Assembly (NCBI RefSeq): GCF_905475465.1
Contig: NC_062253.1
Location: forward strand, 11,284,001 to 11,348,000
DNA: 64,000 bases
Source: Pieris napi
Taxonomy: Eukaryota > Arthropoda > Insecta > Lepidoptera > Pieridae
Direction of reading: 5' to 3'
Shown here: in pieces, positions 11,525 through 22,139 of the stretch
How positions within the stretch are numbered: the first letter of the stretch is position 1
Layout of the letters: the number at the start of each line of letters is the position of its first letter
The notes under the pieces: model-generated
What the model saw: the letters and a program-made list of their open reading frames with translations, nothing else
Told to the model about the DNA's origin: nothing
Databases searched by the model: none
Position numbers and translations under genes: made by a program

Positions 11525-11905
11525 TGTTTTCTTATATGTATCTCAACTATTAAAATCAGAATTTCGGCAATAAAGAGTATAAAGTAATTAACTGAAGAGT
11601 ATTATATTAAGAAGATGAAAAAACCGTCTGTATTATTTCACTGTTAAATGGCGAATGAAAGAATAAAATAATAATAAATACATGAGAAACAGTATTTTCA
11701 TATGTTACTGAATCGAGAACGCATTGTACGTGGAAACGTTACTCTCTCAAGTATTGGAAAAACAAAGAAACCAGTTGTGACGGATTGCAACGCCGCTAGA
11801 GTCGCGCCACAGAGCTAGCGCTCATGTGATAAAATAATAAACGGCGTACGTCTATTGATCGTTTGGGTTTGATCTCTCTTCATCTTTGTGTTCCTGTCTC
11901 CGACC
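11525..11905. other. Intergenic stretch, nothing firm
   Basis: No coding motif. The part from about 11776 (TGTGACGGATTGCAACGCCG) to about 11890 is richer in GC, includes an AATAAA-like signal, and could be a solo LTR piece, but no second copy is visible in the window. Confidence 0.2.
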
Positions 11906-13090
11906 TTATTCCCTCCGGTTGATGGAATACAAGAGATACATACCAGATAACTGAGATCGAGAGTATGATTTCTTTTGTTGTAAGAGGTGAAATAAGAATG
12001 CCTTCCAGAAGTAACATTGTCGGGATATTAAGTCACTAGAAAATGTAGTGAAGGTTGCAGCTCGGAAAATGCACTCCTTGTTAAAGAGTAAGTAATTCTT
12101 GAACGCATCCCCTAAGAGTCTCGATAGTCTTTTAACCTGACTTACTTCGGAATGCTTCGTCATATTCAGTCTCAAGAGTAGACCAATTTCTGTCAATCAA
12201 AATTCAAAATTCAAAAATCATTTAATCACATGGGTAACACATTGTACACTTATGACTTGTCAGTAAAGAAAAACATATTAATGCTCCTAATTTTCGATCG
12301 ATCGATCGATTATTAAATAAGCTAGGTTTTCAAGAACCGCTTTTGGAATTTCATGACATCTGGAGAGAATGAAGTCATATAACTGCCTGCTCTTTTCAAT
12401 TAAACCAAAAAGCAGATAATCGAAACTACAGCTTCTGAACTCTGACATAAGATTGCTGCTGAGTCTCTCAGTGATCTCTTCTGTTTTGGACTTTCCATAT
12501 GACTCTAAAATATGATGAACATCTGTATCGTATGACCTTGAGAAAGCTATTTTTCTTCCAACACTGACATCTCTTAAATGCAAATCCTTATACTCTGAGT
12601 CATGTCGAGCCGGTTGAGTGATGGCGACTTCAGATCTAATATCAACCGAGACCGATAATCTGGTTGGTTTCTGTCTAATGATATTGGTTTATTCACAATG
12701 AGCTAGGTGCAATCCGGGCAATTGGGGGGTATAGCATAAGTATCGGACACTCTGTAGCCCTGCCAAGCTAATTCTGATATGTAATTTTGTATGAATAAGA
12801 AAATTTCTTGCAAGAAAAGATTGTAATCTTCATTTCCCCTAAGTGCCTTTCCCAACTGGTTTGTATTTATGGTGACATGGGTGGCTAAGTTAGTTGTTAA
12901 CGAAAAGAGAGCTGATCTCTTTTGAGATGAGGCTTTGAAACGGTGCACATAACTCCCCCCGTAGTTCCTCCCACACCAATCTTCTATTGGACAGTCCCTG
13001 AATGCTCGAGGTAATGTCTCTAGCTTGTCGTGTATCATTCTTTTCACCAATCCAATCAAAACACTGTCAGGGTACATTCTCTCTAAATAG
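11906..13090 (-). pseudogene. Endogenous non-retroviral viral element, L-polymerase-like (Mononegavirales type)
   Basis: Three minus-strand segments (13077-12703, 12583-12287, 12196-11906), separated by stops and frame changes, read as parts of one large protein. Visible landmarks in the first are DKLETLPRAFRDCPIEDW, a YGGSYVHRF segment, and a CPDC pair just before an in-frame stop. The second has FRSCSFDYLLFGLIEKSRQL. The Asp-Trp / Tyr-Gly-Gly-Ser / Cys-Pro-x-Cys order resembles the region downstream of the polymerase core in L proteins of insect-associated negative-strand RNA viruses. This is from memory of the family; the exact family is not assigned. It is non-functional, and its 5' side is cut by the poly(A) end of a LINE at 13103. 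Confidence 0.5.
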
Positions 13091-13102
13091 GTGAGATGTA
13101 AA

Positions 13103-14830
13103 AAAGTTTTTTTTTATCGCCCGCACGGTTTCTGCGTTGTGGCCCAGGGTCAAAAACAGGGAAACGGGTAAAAACATACAATTATCGGCTGGAAAGGAAT
13201 TTAAGAATAGAAAATAATTAATCTATAAAATAAAAGATCAATTCTTATAAATCTACATACAAAAGGAGTGTAAGAAAACATATTTACATTTACGTTCATA
13301 TTGTCTAAATTTTTTTATATTATTACTTAAGATAAAAGCTGCTAAAAGTTTATATACATGTGGGTCCAATGTTGATAGTAAACTTGATATGGATGAAGGG
13401 AAAGGGATTTGAAGGGAAATGAGACCTTCGAGAAGAGCCGACCGGTCTCGTCCAGGACAAACAAACATGATGTGATTTAAATCACCTACATCATATCCGC
13501 ATTAAATTTTGACGTAAAAATATTTACATTAGGATGAGAAAAATAAATAGACACTATACAAATTTTATTTACAATAGCAGCAATGACTGAAAAGTCATCT
13601 CCGAATGAGGGAAGTGGAAATAAGAAATAGGGGAGATTATTTTTAATGACTATGGTAACACCGCCATAGCCGTCAGTTCTGTCCTATCGGAGAATAACAT
13701 ACCTAACCTTGAATTCGAAAAGTCAATCCCGGGCGAAGCCATGTTTCCGACAGAGTTGAGACAAATGGTTCAAATTTATTATACAAATGGATTAAATCAT
13801 TTTTATTGCAGATAGCGCTTCTGCTATTCCACTGGATTATTTGTTCGCTTTCGTGACGCATAATTTTCATTGAGTTTTAATTGGGATTTTAATTGAGTTA
13901 AGGAAGCAATCATTGGGCGGCGTTGTTCGGTTACGTTGTTGTCAGAGTTAGAAATGGATTTAATTTCAGTCGAAAGTTGGATTACATCAGAGATTGAGGT
14001 TCATTATTGTAAAGGTAACTGTTTATTAAAGCGACCCCGTTAGAAGGAGCTGGAGCGTCCTTTATCAAATTGAAGTGTTCTGTTTTGTTATACCCCAGTC
14101 GTTTTAGTTTGGGGGAGATCTACTATACGACGGAATCGAGGGAGAGGAAGGCGATACAGGTGGGACAGGAGAATTAGGAGTATTCTGGATGTTTGAAAAC
14201 TTAACTATATCAGCAAAAGATTTTGAAACTGGATCATACACTTATTTATTTGCTTCTTTGCTTCTGCGTAAGATATACATCTCTGAGCCATATACAATTT
14301 AATTTTAGTCTGCCGTTCATATTCTGGACACTTTCTGTTTGTAGCAAAGTGTAGACCAGAACATAGACAGCAAGACGCGACATCATCTTGTATGTTGCAT
14401 GTCTCCCTAGTATGGCCTTGGCCACTCTTGTAACAGCGGGGCCGAGAGTTACAATTACACTTAGTATGACCAAATCGGCAACAAGAATAGCACTGAATAG
14501 TGGGGTATGCGTAAAGTTCCACGGGCAGGGCATTGTAGCAGACAAATACATGTTTAGGTAGGGTTTGACATCAAAAGTTATTACAATAGTCTGTGATGGC
14601 TTCCACTCAGGAGGGCTGCTGTTACGTACTTTATAATTTAGTCGTCTAATTTTTATAATACCTCCGCTGCCTACAGGCAGAGAGATGTTGTCTAATATCT
14701 CTTCGAGAGACCATTCAGCGGGAACGCCTCGCGCCAGGCCCATTCGGGTCACATTAAATGAGGGAATAAAAGCTTTGTAATTATTTCTTGCCAGGCAAGG
14801 GTTATTAATAAGTTCGTTTGCACATTTGTG
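13103..14830 (-). mobile_element. I-clade-type LINE with large internal deletion
   Basis: Minus-strand LINE in order: gag-like ORF1 (14830-14246), the N-terminal part of the endonuclease (about 13870-13510; RTDGYGGVTIVIKN and VSIYFSHPN are visible), then a jump straight to the C-terminal GDLNHIMFVCP zinc motif (about 13500-13440) and PFPSSISSLLSTLDPHVYK. The rest of the endonuclease, all RT and RNase H are missing. It ends in a T run at 13111-13119 (poly(A) on the minus strand) preceded by GTGCGGGCGAT. It inserted at the edge of the viral fossil. Confidence 0.65.
14246..14830 (-). pseudogene. Gag-like ORF1 of I-clade LINE with zinc knuckles
   Basis: Two overlapping frames. The 5' one begins before MTRMGLARGVPAEWSLEEIL, and after a frameshift near 14520 the 3' one carries repeated Cys motifs: CYSCCRFGHTKCNC, CYKSGQGHTRETC and CCLCSGLHFATNRKCPEYE. 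The CX2CX3GHX4C spacing matches retroelement zinc knuckles that bind element RNA. The sequence ends near KQINKC. Confidence 0.65.
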
Positions 14831-14879
14831 GTCGGAGAATTATAGGGAAATTCGGTTTCTGCCTATCCTATTGATGCTA

Positions 14880-15464
14880 CCATTAATTATGTTTTTAAAA
14901 GAATTTTTCTCCAGTCTCCACATAATATTAGTTTTTTGTTGCGTTTCCTGCATAGGTTACTTAAAAGTTGTTCTAAATTATATAAAAAAGCTGTTACATC
15001 TAAAGTAGGAGTCCGGTAAATACATATTATTATTAAGTTATAATACTTTGTGCTTATTCTGTTCCTTTTATTTGGAAGGGCAGGAACTACAGGCGAATTC
15101 CTCATTTTCTTGGTTTTGCTTTTGTAGTAAGGTGTTGGTAGTAATATTATTAGAAGGTGAAGAATAATTTTATTTTAGATTATTTATAGTTTCCTTTTGT
15201 TTTATAATTTCAAGATTTTTCGTGGAATTTTCAAGTAAGTAATAGGTTTTCAATTCATTGATGTGATGAATCTAATTCTAAGTTTAATTGTTTTATTTGC
15301 TCCAATAATTGGGAATGTTCATACAAACTTCTTGTAGAAATGTCTGGTAAACTTCCTGAGTCATAACAGTCATAGTTCGATTGACCAGAACTAGATGAAA
15401 GGTTAAGGGATTCAATAGATCTTCTTTGTTTTTTTCTTTTAATTCTAACATTGTCGTTTTCCAT
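14880..15464 (-). pseudogene. Jockey-like LINE fragment: ORF1 N-terminus and endonuclease piece
   Basis: The ORF1 start is at 15464 (MENDNVRIKRKKQRRSIESL). It runs through SGSLPDIS and a Leu-rich coiled coil to a stop near 15255, continuing with helical coding potential to about 15080. From about 15060 to 14895 the frame reads an endonuclease piece (IIICIYRTPTLDVTAF, LILCGDW, where the usual motif is GDFN). The two pieces are joined by an internal deletion. Confidence 0.5.
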
Positions 15465-15472
15465 TATCAAAA

Positions 15473-15600
15473 TAATAATAATAATAGTTAACAAATGTAT
15501 GGCTTGAACAGACGGGATTCGAACCGGGACATTTATTAGTTATGTGGGAATCCGAGGAAGATAGATAACACCATTAGCCAACAGGCCTATTACGTGCGCT
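15473..15600 (-). mobile_element. tRNA-derived SINE with (ATT)n tail
   Basis: On the minus strand there is an A-box-like TGGCTAATGG (15580-15571) and a B box GGTTCGAATCCC (15525-15514), about 46 bases apart, as in a tRNA gene. The T stem has a mismatch and no complete cloverleaf forms, so it is not a working tRNA gene. Downstream lies an ATT microsatellite (15473-15490) as tail. It sits directly 5' of the jockey-like ORF1. Confidence 0.5.
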
Positions 15601-15604
15601 TCGA

Positions 15605-15739
15605 AATTAAGCAATCTATTTCTATTTGTGTAGATTGCTTTGAAAATACGTTAAAATTCAACTGATGTGAGTTACATCGGAGAACAAAGGATTCACTTAA
15701 TTTTTGTTTCTTCACTTTTATCGTAGTTCACTAGTTTAT
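15605..15739. other. Short spacer with a small inverted repeat
   Basis: AAGCAATCTA at 15609-15618 is matched by TAGATTGCTT at 15631-15640 with a 12-base loop. Nothing else is recognised. Confidence 0.4.
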
Positions 15740-16192
15740 TTTTTTATTTATTTTTTATTTTGGACCACAAAATTAGGACAAACACATGATATACATTGAC
15801 ATACATACAAAAATATCAAAAGCGGTGCCGTCCCTATAACATGTGGACACGACCAGCGAAATCAAGTAGATACAAAAAACAGTATTAAATACAAACAAGC
15901 ATAAAAATTAAAAGTGCAAACTACGTATATAAAAGAATTAAACTAATTGAACCAAGAAAATAAATTATCGGTACTGTGTCCTAATTCTACTCTTAGCTGA
16001 GGCCAGAGAACCGTGAAAATTGTCAACACTCTGTGCAATATCATTATGGTAGCGACATAACCTATTAATTGGTGAGTTTCTGCCAACGTTTGTTCGACAA
16101 TGTGGGATGTGAAAACATCTTCGATTGTACAAACGACTCCCGACCCGAGGAACTTGTATGGATAAACGTTCTAAAATTTCTGGGCAAACCAC
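15740..16192 (-). mobile_element. LINE C-terminal fragment
   Basis: A minus-strand frame from 16192 to 15965 contains HCRTNVGRNSPINRLCRYHN, the RT-distal Arg-Thr / Asn-Ser-Pro-Ile-Asn-Arg pattern common at the C-terminus of jockey/R1-like LINE ORF2. The AT-rich stretch 15964-15740 would be its 3' UTR, ending in a T-rich run (minus-strand A tail). The 250 bases up to 16441 hold nothing recognisable. Confidence 0.5.
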
Positions 16193-16441
16193 AATTCCGT
16201 TAATTACTTTAAATAATTAGCACTTTACCGGTAAGTTTGTCACTTTATTAATTTGTAGGTTGATTGGGAATTGTATTTTTAAGTAAAAATATGACTTTAT
16301 GTAAAATGTTAGGGGTCAAATGTTTTATTGCTATTATTGTTACTTTTTCATATAAAAAGACTTGTTTAACATTACTACCACAAGGATAACTTTTACAAAC
16401 TTCACTGATTTACTTTATAATTGAAATAATGCACCGAAACA

Positions 16442-17270
16442 TTAGGGAATAAAGTGCCAAGTTGTTCCGTCATTGGATAACAGTTCAGCTACTTCTTGTG
16501 TTATATTATTTTTACTTTTTCGAAATAAATCTTTAAGTTCTTTGGATGCACTAATGAAGTTAGTGCCGTTATTTCTCAATATGTCAGAACAAAATCCTCT
16601 TCTAGCTACGAATCTACGAAACGCAGCAATAAACGCACGCATATAGGCAGATATATCCTTTTGAAGCATGGGGACCCCGATCTTTAGATGATTTAATTAA
16701 AATAGGGCTTGCATAGTCCACACCAGATTTAAGAAATGCTCTGTGTGGATTCACTCTACATGCAGGAAGCTGTCCCATTCTTTGCGTCTGTCCCTTAGCC
16801 TTATTATACAAACCTTGCAATTTCTAATGCACCATTTAATAGCATTCTTCATGCCTACAATCCAAAATCTACTTCGAATGTAAGCCTTCATTATTTGGAT
16901 ACCACCATGTAAAGTTTTTATATGTGCATCTTGAACATTTAATTTTGTAATGTGCACTTGTTGAGATAAAATGATTGGATGTTGAGTAGCTTCAGAAATT
17001 TCTGCATTCTGTAGTCTTCCTCCTACTCTTAATAAACCATTTTTATCTAGAAAAGGACACAATGTTGACAGTGAGCTTTTGGGTTTGACTTTTCCTTCTT
17101 TCTTCAAGTCTTCTATGTCTTTTTGATATATTTTGTCTTGATAAAAACTAATACACCTTTGTAATGTATTTTCCATTTCTTCGGTTGTGATATGTAACTT
17201 CTTGCATCTTTTCTTCATTCTCATACAGTACGATAAAACTCTTTTCAATCTAGTTAGGGTTGAAAATCGT
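16442..17270 (-). pseudogene. BEL/Pao integrase remnant
   Basis: Minus-strand frames cover: the linker before the integrase (PFLDKNGLLRVGGRLQNAEI, ~17050); the H2C2 zinc domain (HPIILSQQVHITKLN, LHGGIQIMKAYIRSRFWI, CIRNCKVC, ~16990-16830); the catalytic core start (SGVDYASPI, ~16710); and the second Asp block degraded to RNNGTNFISASKELKDL (~16580), where SDNGTNF is usual. Frame changes lie near 16790 and 16680. The RT and C-terminal domains are missing. It may be the 3' part of the Pao element at 23399-31722, now separated by RTE insertions and deletion. Confidence 0.7.
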
Positions 17271-17514
17271 TCGGAGCATAGGGTTTTTCCAGAAGTCTGT
17301 CTGACTTATTAGGTTTATTTTTTAGTTCAGTTCTTTCATTTATTTTTCTCTAATTTTTTCAGTTATAATGTAGTCGTATCTCTTTATCCCTGGTACAGTT
17401 GGTAACTTTTTGACACTGGTTTTAATTTGATGTATTATGTTCTATGTTGAACAGAAAAAATATTCTTCAGTGTTTCGTGTTCTAGTGAGTTCAGTCCTGA
17501 TTTTCCGCCTTTAA

Positions 17515-17665
17515 ATTATTGTTGTCTACTTCTAACTTTTGCTGTAATTGTCACTGTTGCACGAACCATACGGTGATCTGTTGGGTGGGTGGTATTAATT
17601 ATATCTATATTTTCGACGGTATGATGATAGTCTTTGTACGGTTCCTGGGTCATCGGGGGTTCGAA
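17515..17665 (-). mobile_element. RTE endonuclease C-terminal fragment
   Basis: The minus strand reads VENIDIINTTHPTDHRMVRA, the end of an RTE endonuclease domain, and is broken on both sides. The flanking stretches 17271-17514 and 17666-17744 hold nothing recognised. Confidence 0.5.
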
Positions 17666-18126
17666 ATAATAGAATATTTTTGACTTACTCTATATTTATC
17701 ACTCGCGTAACACAATAGAATATGAGCGAAATAATAATAATAGCCTTTTATTCCTAAACGTAGGGTTACAAGATATCCCTAAGTTCGGTGTGCCTTTTGG
17801 CATAAGCTTCCTCCAATTCCTTCCAGTGGATCCTGTCCCTTGCTACTCTCAACCAGAATGGTCCTGCTGCCAGTTTCAAGTCATTTTCCCATCTCCAGAC
17901 TTGACGACCGCTACCTCTTTTGCCGTGTCTTGGTTGCCAGAGAGTGACTTGCTTGCTCCATTTGTTAATGGGGTGGCGTAGCAAATGCCCAGCCCATCTC
18001 CATTTTTAGACGTCTATCCGCGTAAGAATGTCTATGAGTTTTGTTCTTGTTCTCATGTCTACGTTCCTGACTCTGTCTTTGATTTTTAAACCCAGCATGC
18101 TTCTTTCCATGGCACGTTGGCATTTT

Positions 18127-18240
18127 GTTAGCCTTTCCCTGTGGTGAAGTGTTATTGACCAAGTTTCGCAGCCATAAGTAAGTGTTAGCCTTTCCCTGTG
18201 GTGAAGTGTTATTGACCAAGTTTCGCAGCCATAAGTAAGA
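18127..18240 (-). repeat. 57-bp tandem duplication inside RTE ORF2
   Basis: GTTAGCCTTTCCCTGTGGTG and the following bases occur at 18127-18183 and again at 18184-18240. The period of 57 bases is 19 codons, so the duplication keeps the reading frame and doubles the TYGCETWSITLHHRERLT segment. Confidence 0.85.
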
Positions 18241-19053
18241 ATTGGTAGAATACAGGTCTCGAATGTTTTCTTTTTCATGTGATTGCCTAGATCCTTACTT
18301 TTTACTATTTCCTTCTATGACCAGTATTTTCTCCATCCTTGGGCTATTCGTCTGTTTATTTCCTTTGTCGTTTCATCTGAAGGGGAAATTATTTGTCCTA
18401 GGTAAATATATTCTTTGACATATTCGATCTTGTTGTCATCTACCATAACGTCTATTTCCCTTGAGTTTGACATCAATTTTGTTTTACTGGCATAGATTTC
18501 TAGACCAACTTCTCTACATAATATTTGCTAGGCTCTGCATCATTTGTTCTATTGCTGCTGGGTTCTCTTCAAGAAGCACCAGATCATCGGCAAATCTTAG
18601 GTGGTTTAGGCGAGCTCCAATAATGTTCAGACCTAAGTGGTCCCAGTTTAGCCGTCTAAAGATGTACTCGAGTACGGTGTTAAATAGCGTAGGGGAGAGA
18701 GGATCGCCTTGGCGTACGCCCTTTTTAATAGGAAATGATTCTCCTGTTGATTCTAGTTTAATACTGGCCTTGCTAGATTTATATATACTCTTAATTAATT
18801 CTATATAGTTGCTCTGGACCCCTTGTTGTTCAAGGCTCCGCCATATGTATTGGTGCCTGAGGCTGTCGAATGCCTTTGAATAATCTATAAATGCCAGGTA
18901 GATTTGTTTATTGTATTCGTTATACTTTTGTATCAACTGTTTTATTGTGTGAATGTGATCTATTGTGCTGAAGTCTTTCCTAAATCCTGCCTGCTCTACG
19001 GGTTGGCTTTCATTTAGTGTTAATGATATTCTTTCCAGGATGACTTTAGCAAA

Positions 19054-19466
19054 TCTACACTAATATTATAAAGAGGAAAACTTTGTTTGTTTATTTGTTT
19101 GTTTGTTTGATTGTAATGAATAGGCTCATAAACTACTGGACCGATTTTAAAAATTCTTTCACCATTCGAAAGCTACATTATCTACGAGTAATATAGGCTA
19201 TATTTAATTTTGAACAAAAATAGGGTCCCGTAAGATATTAGGTTTTTTCGGACACAAGGTGTAAGAAATCAACAAAAAAGTTTCTTATTTTGCGTACCCT
19301 GCCTAAACTATTAAAGATAGAACCATAAAATGTTCTAAGTAATTATAGATCTTATAAATATCTACAAAAAAGTCCGCGACACACTATACCTATCTATGTC
19401 GAGTTAGGCACAATAACCATAAATGATATAATGACATGGCAAAACGGCGTTTGCTGGATCAGCTAG
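19054..19466 (+). mobile_element. Non-autonomous Helitron
   Basis: It begins TCTACACTAATATTATAAAG and ends CAGCTAG, with GCTG-GAT-CAGC hairpin bases just before the end. It lies between an A (19053) and a T (19467), the Helitron target rule, with no target duplication. A TTTG-repeat near 19080 is typical of insect Helitron 5' ends. Removing it rejoins the RTE reverse transcriptase frame exactly. Confidence 0.8.
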
Positions 19467-20362
19467 TAATTTATATATGTTTGATATTAGAGAAATAGGC
19501 CTATAGTTCCCAATCTCGTCTCTGGGACCTTTTTTATGTAGTAGAATTATATGACACTCGGTCCATTCTTCTGGAATTTGCCTTGTTTGTAAGGCAAAGG
19601 TTTGTTCAATTAAAAAGTTTTGTCAGCACAGGACTGATTTCCTCTAAGGTTCCCATGAGCATTTCATTAGGTATCTTGTCCGGCCCTGGGGGTTTCTCAA
19701 GTTTTTGGGACTTTATTGCCTTGATTACCTCTGAGGTAAGGATTTCTGGCACTTCGTCTACTTTGTTTTCTTTTGCTTCGTTTACTTCCGGAATTGTGGC
19801 CAACCCTGAATCTAATTTATCAGAATACAATAGGCGGTAGTAGTCCGTAGCTAGTTCCTGTATTGAGAGTCGATTAGTTAAGTATGATTCGCGTTGCTTT
19901 AGCTTCGATATCCATTCTTTCCCGTGTTCGCTTAGTTGTTTCATGGCCTTTTTTGTTCCCCCTGTTCTTTTTATATTTTCTTCCAAAACTCTATTTCTTT
20001 TCTCCTTGCGGTTCTTCCACATATTCTCCTTAATTTCCTTACTAAGGTTTGAAATTTTTTGGCGTCTTTCTTTGTCCCCTTTATTTGAAATTTGTTTTCT
20101 TCTTTCGTCTAATAGTTCTAATGTCTCTTTGCTTAAGTAGCTTTCTTTGCTTCTGGGTTTGCTGGCTAGCATCTCTTTCAATTTGTTTTGTATTTTCCTG
20201 TATTTAATCCCAGTTTCTGCGTCGGAGGTAATAATTTCATTGAGTGATTCTGTTGTGCCGGAATTAGTCGAATGACTGTGTTCTGATATTTGATACAGCT
20301 TATTATTATTTACTAGGTTTTTCCTGGATGTTTTGGGTTGGTTTAATCTTAGGCTTTTTTTT

Positions 20363-21766
20363 TTAGATTCTTACCATACGGTGGTATGTGTTAAAGTTGA
20401 GGTTTTTAACTATGTTGGTATCTGTGAACGCGCTTGATTTGTTGGTTATAATAAAATCAATTTCAGTTTTGAATTTTGCACCTGGGGAGGACCACGTCCA
20501 TTTGCTTTTAGTTTTTTTGTAAAAACGTGAGTTCATTAAAAAAAGATTATTTTCCAACATGAATTCTACTAGTTTCTGTCCATTTTTGCTTCTTTTGCCT
20601 TGCCCAAACTTCCCGATTGAGGATTCTTCTCCAATTTGCCTTTTACCAAACTGTGCGTAAATTCGCCCATTATTATTAGGTTGTTGTTGTAGTGCGGTTT
20701 TATTGCTTCTGAAATGCTCTTATAGAAATATTCTGTGTCTGATTTCTGCGCTTGTTCTGTTGGGGCGTATATTTAAAAGATAGTCCAGTTTTTCTTGTAA
20801 CCCGGAAATTTTAAATGAACTACCGCAGTTCTGTCGGAAACTCCTTCGAAACCCATAATGTTCTTCTTCAGTTTAGACTTAATAAGGAAACCTTCTCCTT
20901 TTTGTCTGGTGTCTTCACCTTTGTGAAACATGAGATAGTCGTTCTTCTCTTCTATCCCTTGTCCTGGTCTTCTCATCTCGCTGATGCCTATTATGTCCCA
21001 TTTTATGTTGGATATGGCTATTTCTAGTTCTTTTAGGCTTTCTTAGTGTCCGAGTATTCAGTGTGCAGACATGTATATGTTCGGTGGTCTTTTTATCTTG
21101 ATTTATCTGTATTGTTTTCTTTTTGTGCTTATTTTTCCGGATAGGTTTACTTTAGGGTGTTTCGAATTATAATGTTCTGATTTACATGGAGGGTGTTTGT
21201 CTTCTTCTCCCACGGTGACAGACCGGCTTGGGGTGCAGTTTATGAGTGTTGTGTTTGGTAATGTGGTTGTTGGGGTGGTTTGGATCCGGGTGTCGCATAT
21301 TAGTTTTTTGAGAGATTTGATAACGAAGTTGATCTCCCGCGCTCTACATAGTTCAGTAAATTTGGTCTGATCATTTCCTTTGTCGCAGTTTTATAGGGGG
21401 CTTTGTTCACGGTGGACAATTAACTTTCTTTTGAGATGATATTTTTGGTGATCCTGAATTCTCTCTTTTCCTCTTTTATCTGTTGCTTTCATGTGTTTTC
21501 TTTATTATCAGTTTATCGTATTTTATGAACGCTATATTCCCTTTTTTCTTTTCGTCTTCGACTTGCAGCTGCAGTTGTTTACGTTTTTCTGTTATTTCCT
21601 TGGGGTAATCCTCTTTGATATATACACCTTCTTGCAAGTTAGATCTGTTTCGCAGAATCAAATGCTTCTTCCATGTAGTTGTGAGTGAAACTACAACAGG
21701 TCGAATTTTATTGGGCTCTGTTTTACCGATTCTGTAAATATTATTAATTTCAAGGTGTACTCCCAT
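20363..21766 (-). pseudogene. RTE ORF1 and endonuclease remnants
   Basis: The ORF1 remnant (21766-21476) has NNIYRIGKTEPNKIRPVVVS and EDYPKEITEKRKQLQLQ, matching the ORF1 of the intact RTE at 2054-2791. Endonuclease remnants are GEGFLIKSKLKKNIMGFE (~20900) and KWTWSSPGAKFKTEIDFI (~20500), ending in NTYHRMVR instead of the usual SDHR. Stops and indels break the rest. Confidence 0.6.
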
Positions 21767-21790
21767 TTCTATTATAATTTCTTTTATGCA

Positions 21791-22139
21791 GTCTATTATG
21801 AGAGAAATAATAGGATGTTAATTGCTATATAACAATTTAACAATCAGAGAGAGTGCCGACGTCTGGCTATGCTCTCGGGGTGAAACTCCCATGATACAGT
21901 TAATTGTAATGAAACGAATGACTGCAAAGTAACAGTCGAAGAGAGTGCCTGCGTCTGGCTATACTCTCGGGGCGTGACTCCGACGATTTAGGAAATCGTC
22001 ATGCTTATAAGTGATTAAACTGTACAGCCAGGGCACGTACATACATAGGAAATAGTTATGCTTGAAGATGATCGGATTATAAAACTAAGCAAGCCTGAGT
22101 GAGCACAATGTACAGCCTTGGCTCGTTCAGTCTTTTAAT
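21791..22139. repeat. Spacer with two 41-bp imperfect direct repeats
   Basis: GAGAGTGCCGACGTCTGGCT at 21849-21889 and GAGAGTGCCTGCGTCTGGCT at 21941-21981 start two 41-base copies, 92 bases apart. Each can fold through GAGAG...CTCTC and GCC...GGC. It lies between two RTE remnants and could be a solo LTR or a structured leader. No gene seen. Confidence 0.5.

Larger units (their letters stand above)
17766..20181 (-). pseudogene. RTE ORF2 remnant: RT and C-terminal domain
   Basis: From 20181 the frame reads a basic linker, then KPPGPDKIPNEML (~19680). It continues across the Helitron into an NYRPISL block and QAGFRKDFS, then FIDYSKAFDS (~18880), KKGVRQGDPLSP (~18720) and FADDLVLLEEN (~18580, catalytic Asp pair intact). 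The 3' part has CILPILTYGCETW (~18240, present twice in part through a tandem duplication), WSKQVTLWQPRHGKRGSGRQ, and DRIHWKELEEAY. Stops separate these segments. Confidence 0.7.
17745..21790 (-). mobile_element. Degenerate near-full-length RTE LINE, split by a Helitron
   Basis: A minus-strand element in order ORF1 (21766-21476), endonuclease (about 21000-20363), linker and RT (20181-18514) and RTE C-terminus (18278-17766), ending with an ATT-rich tail near 17735-17745. All frames contain stops or shifts. A 413-bp Helitron sits in the RT at 19054-19466 and a 57-bp in-frame tandem duplication at 18127-18240. Confidence 0.75.

Noticed and set aside
11776..11895. Solo LTR starting TGTGACGG
   Set aside because: No second copy, primer site or target duplication visible.
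15500..15600. Functional tRNA gene
   Set aside because: The boxes are present but the T stem is mismatched and no acceptor stem closes; it is better read as a SINE.
21849..21981. Hammerhead ribozyme
   Set aside because: The conserved CTGATGA and GAAA core elements are not present in the right order.
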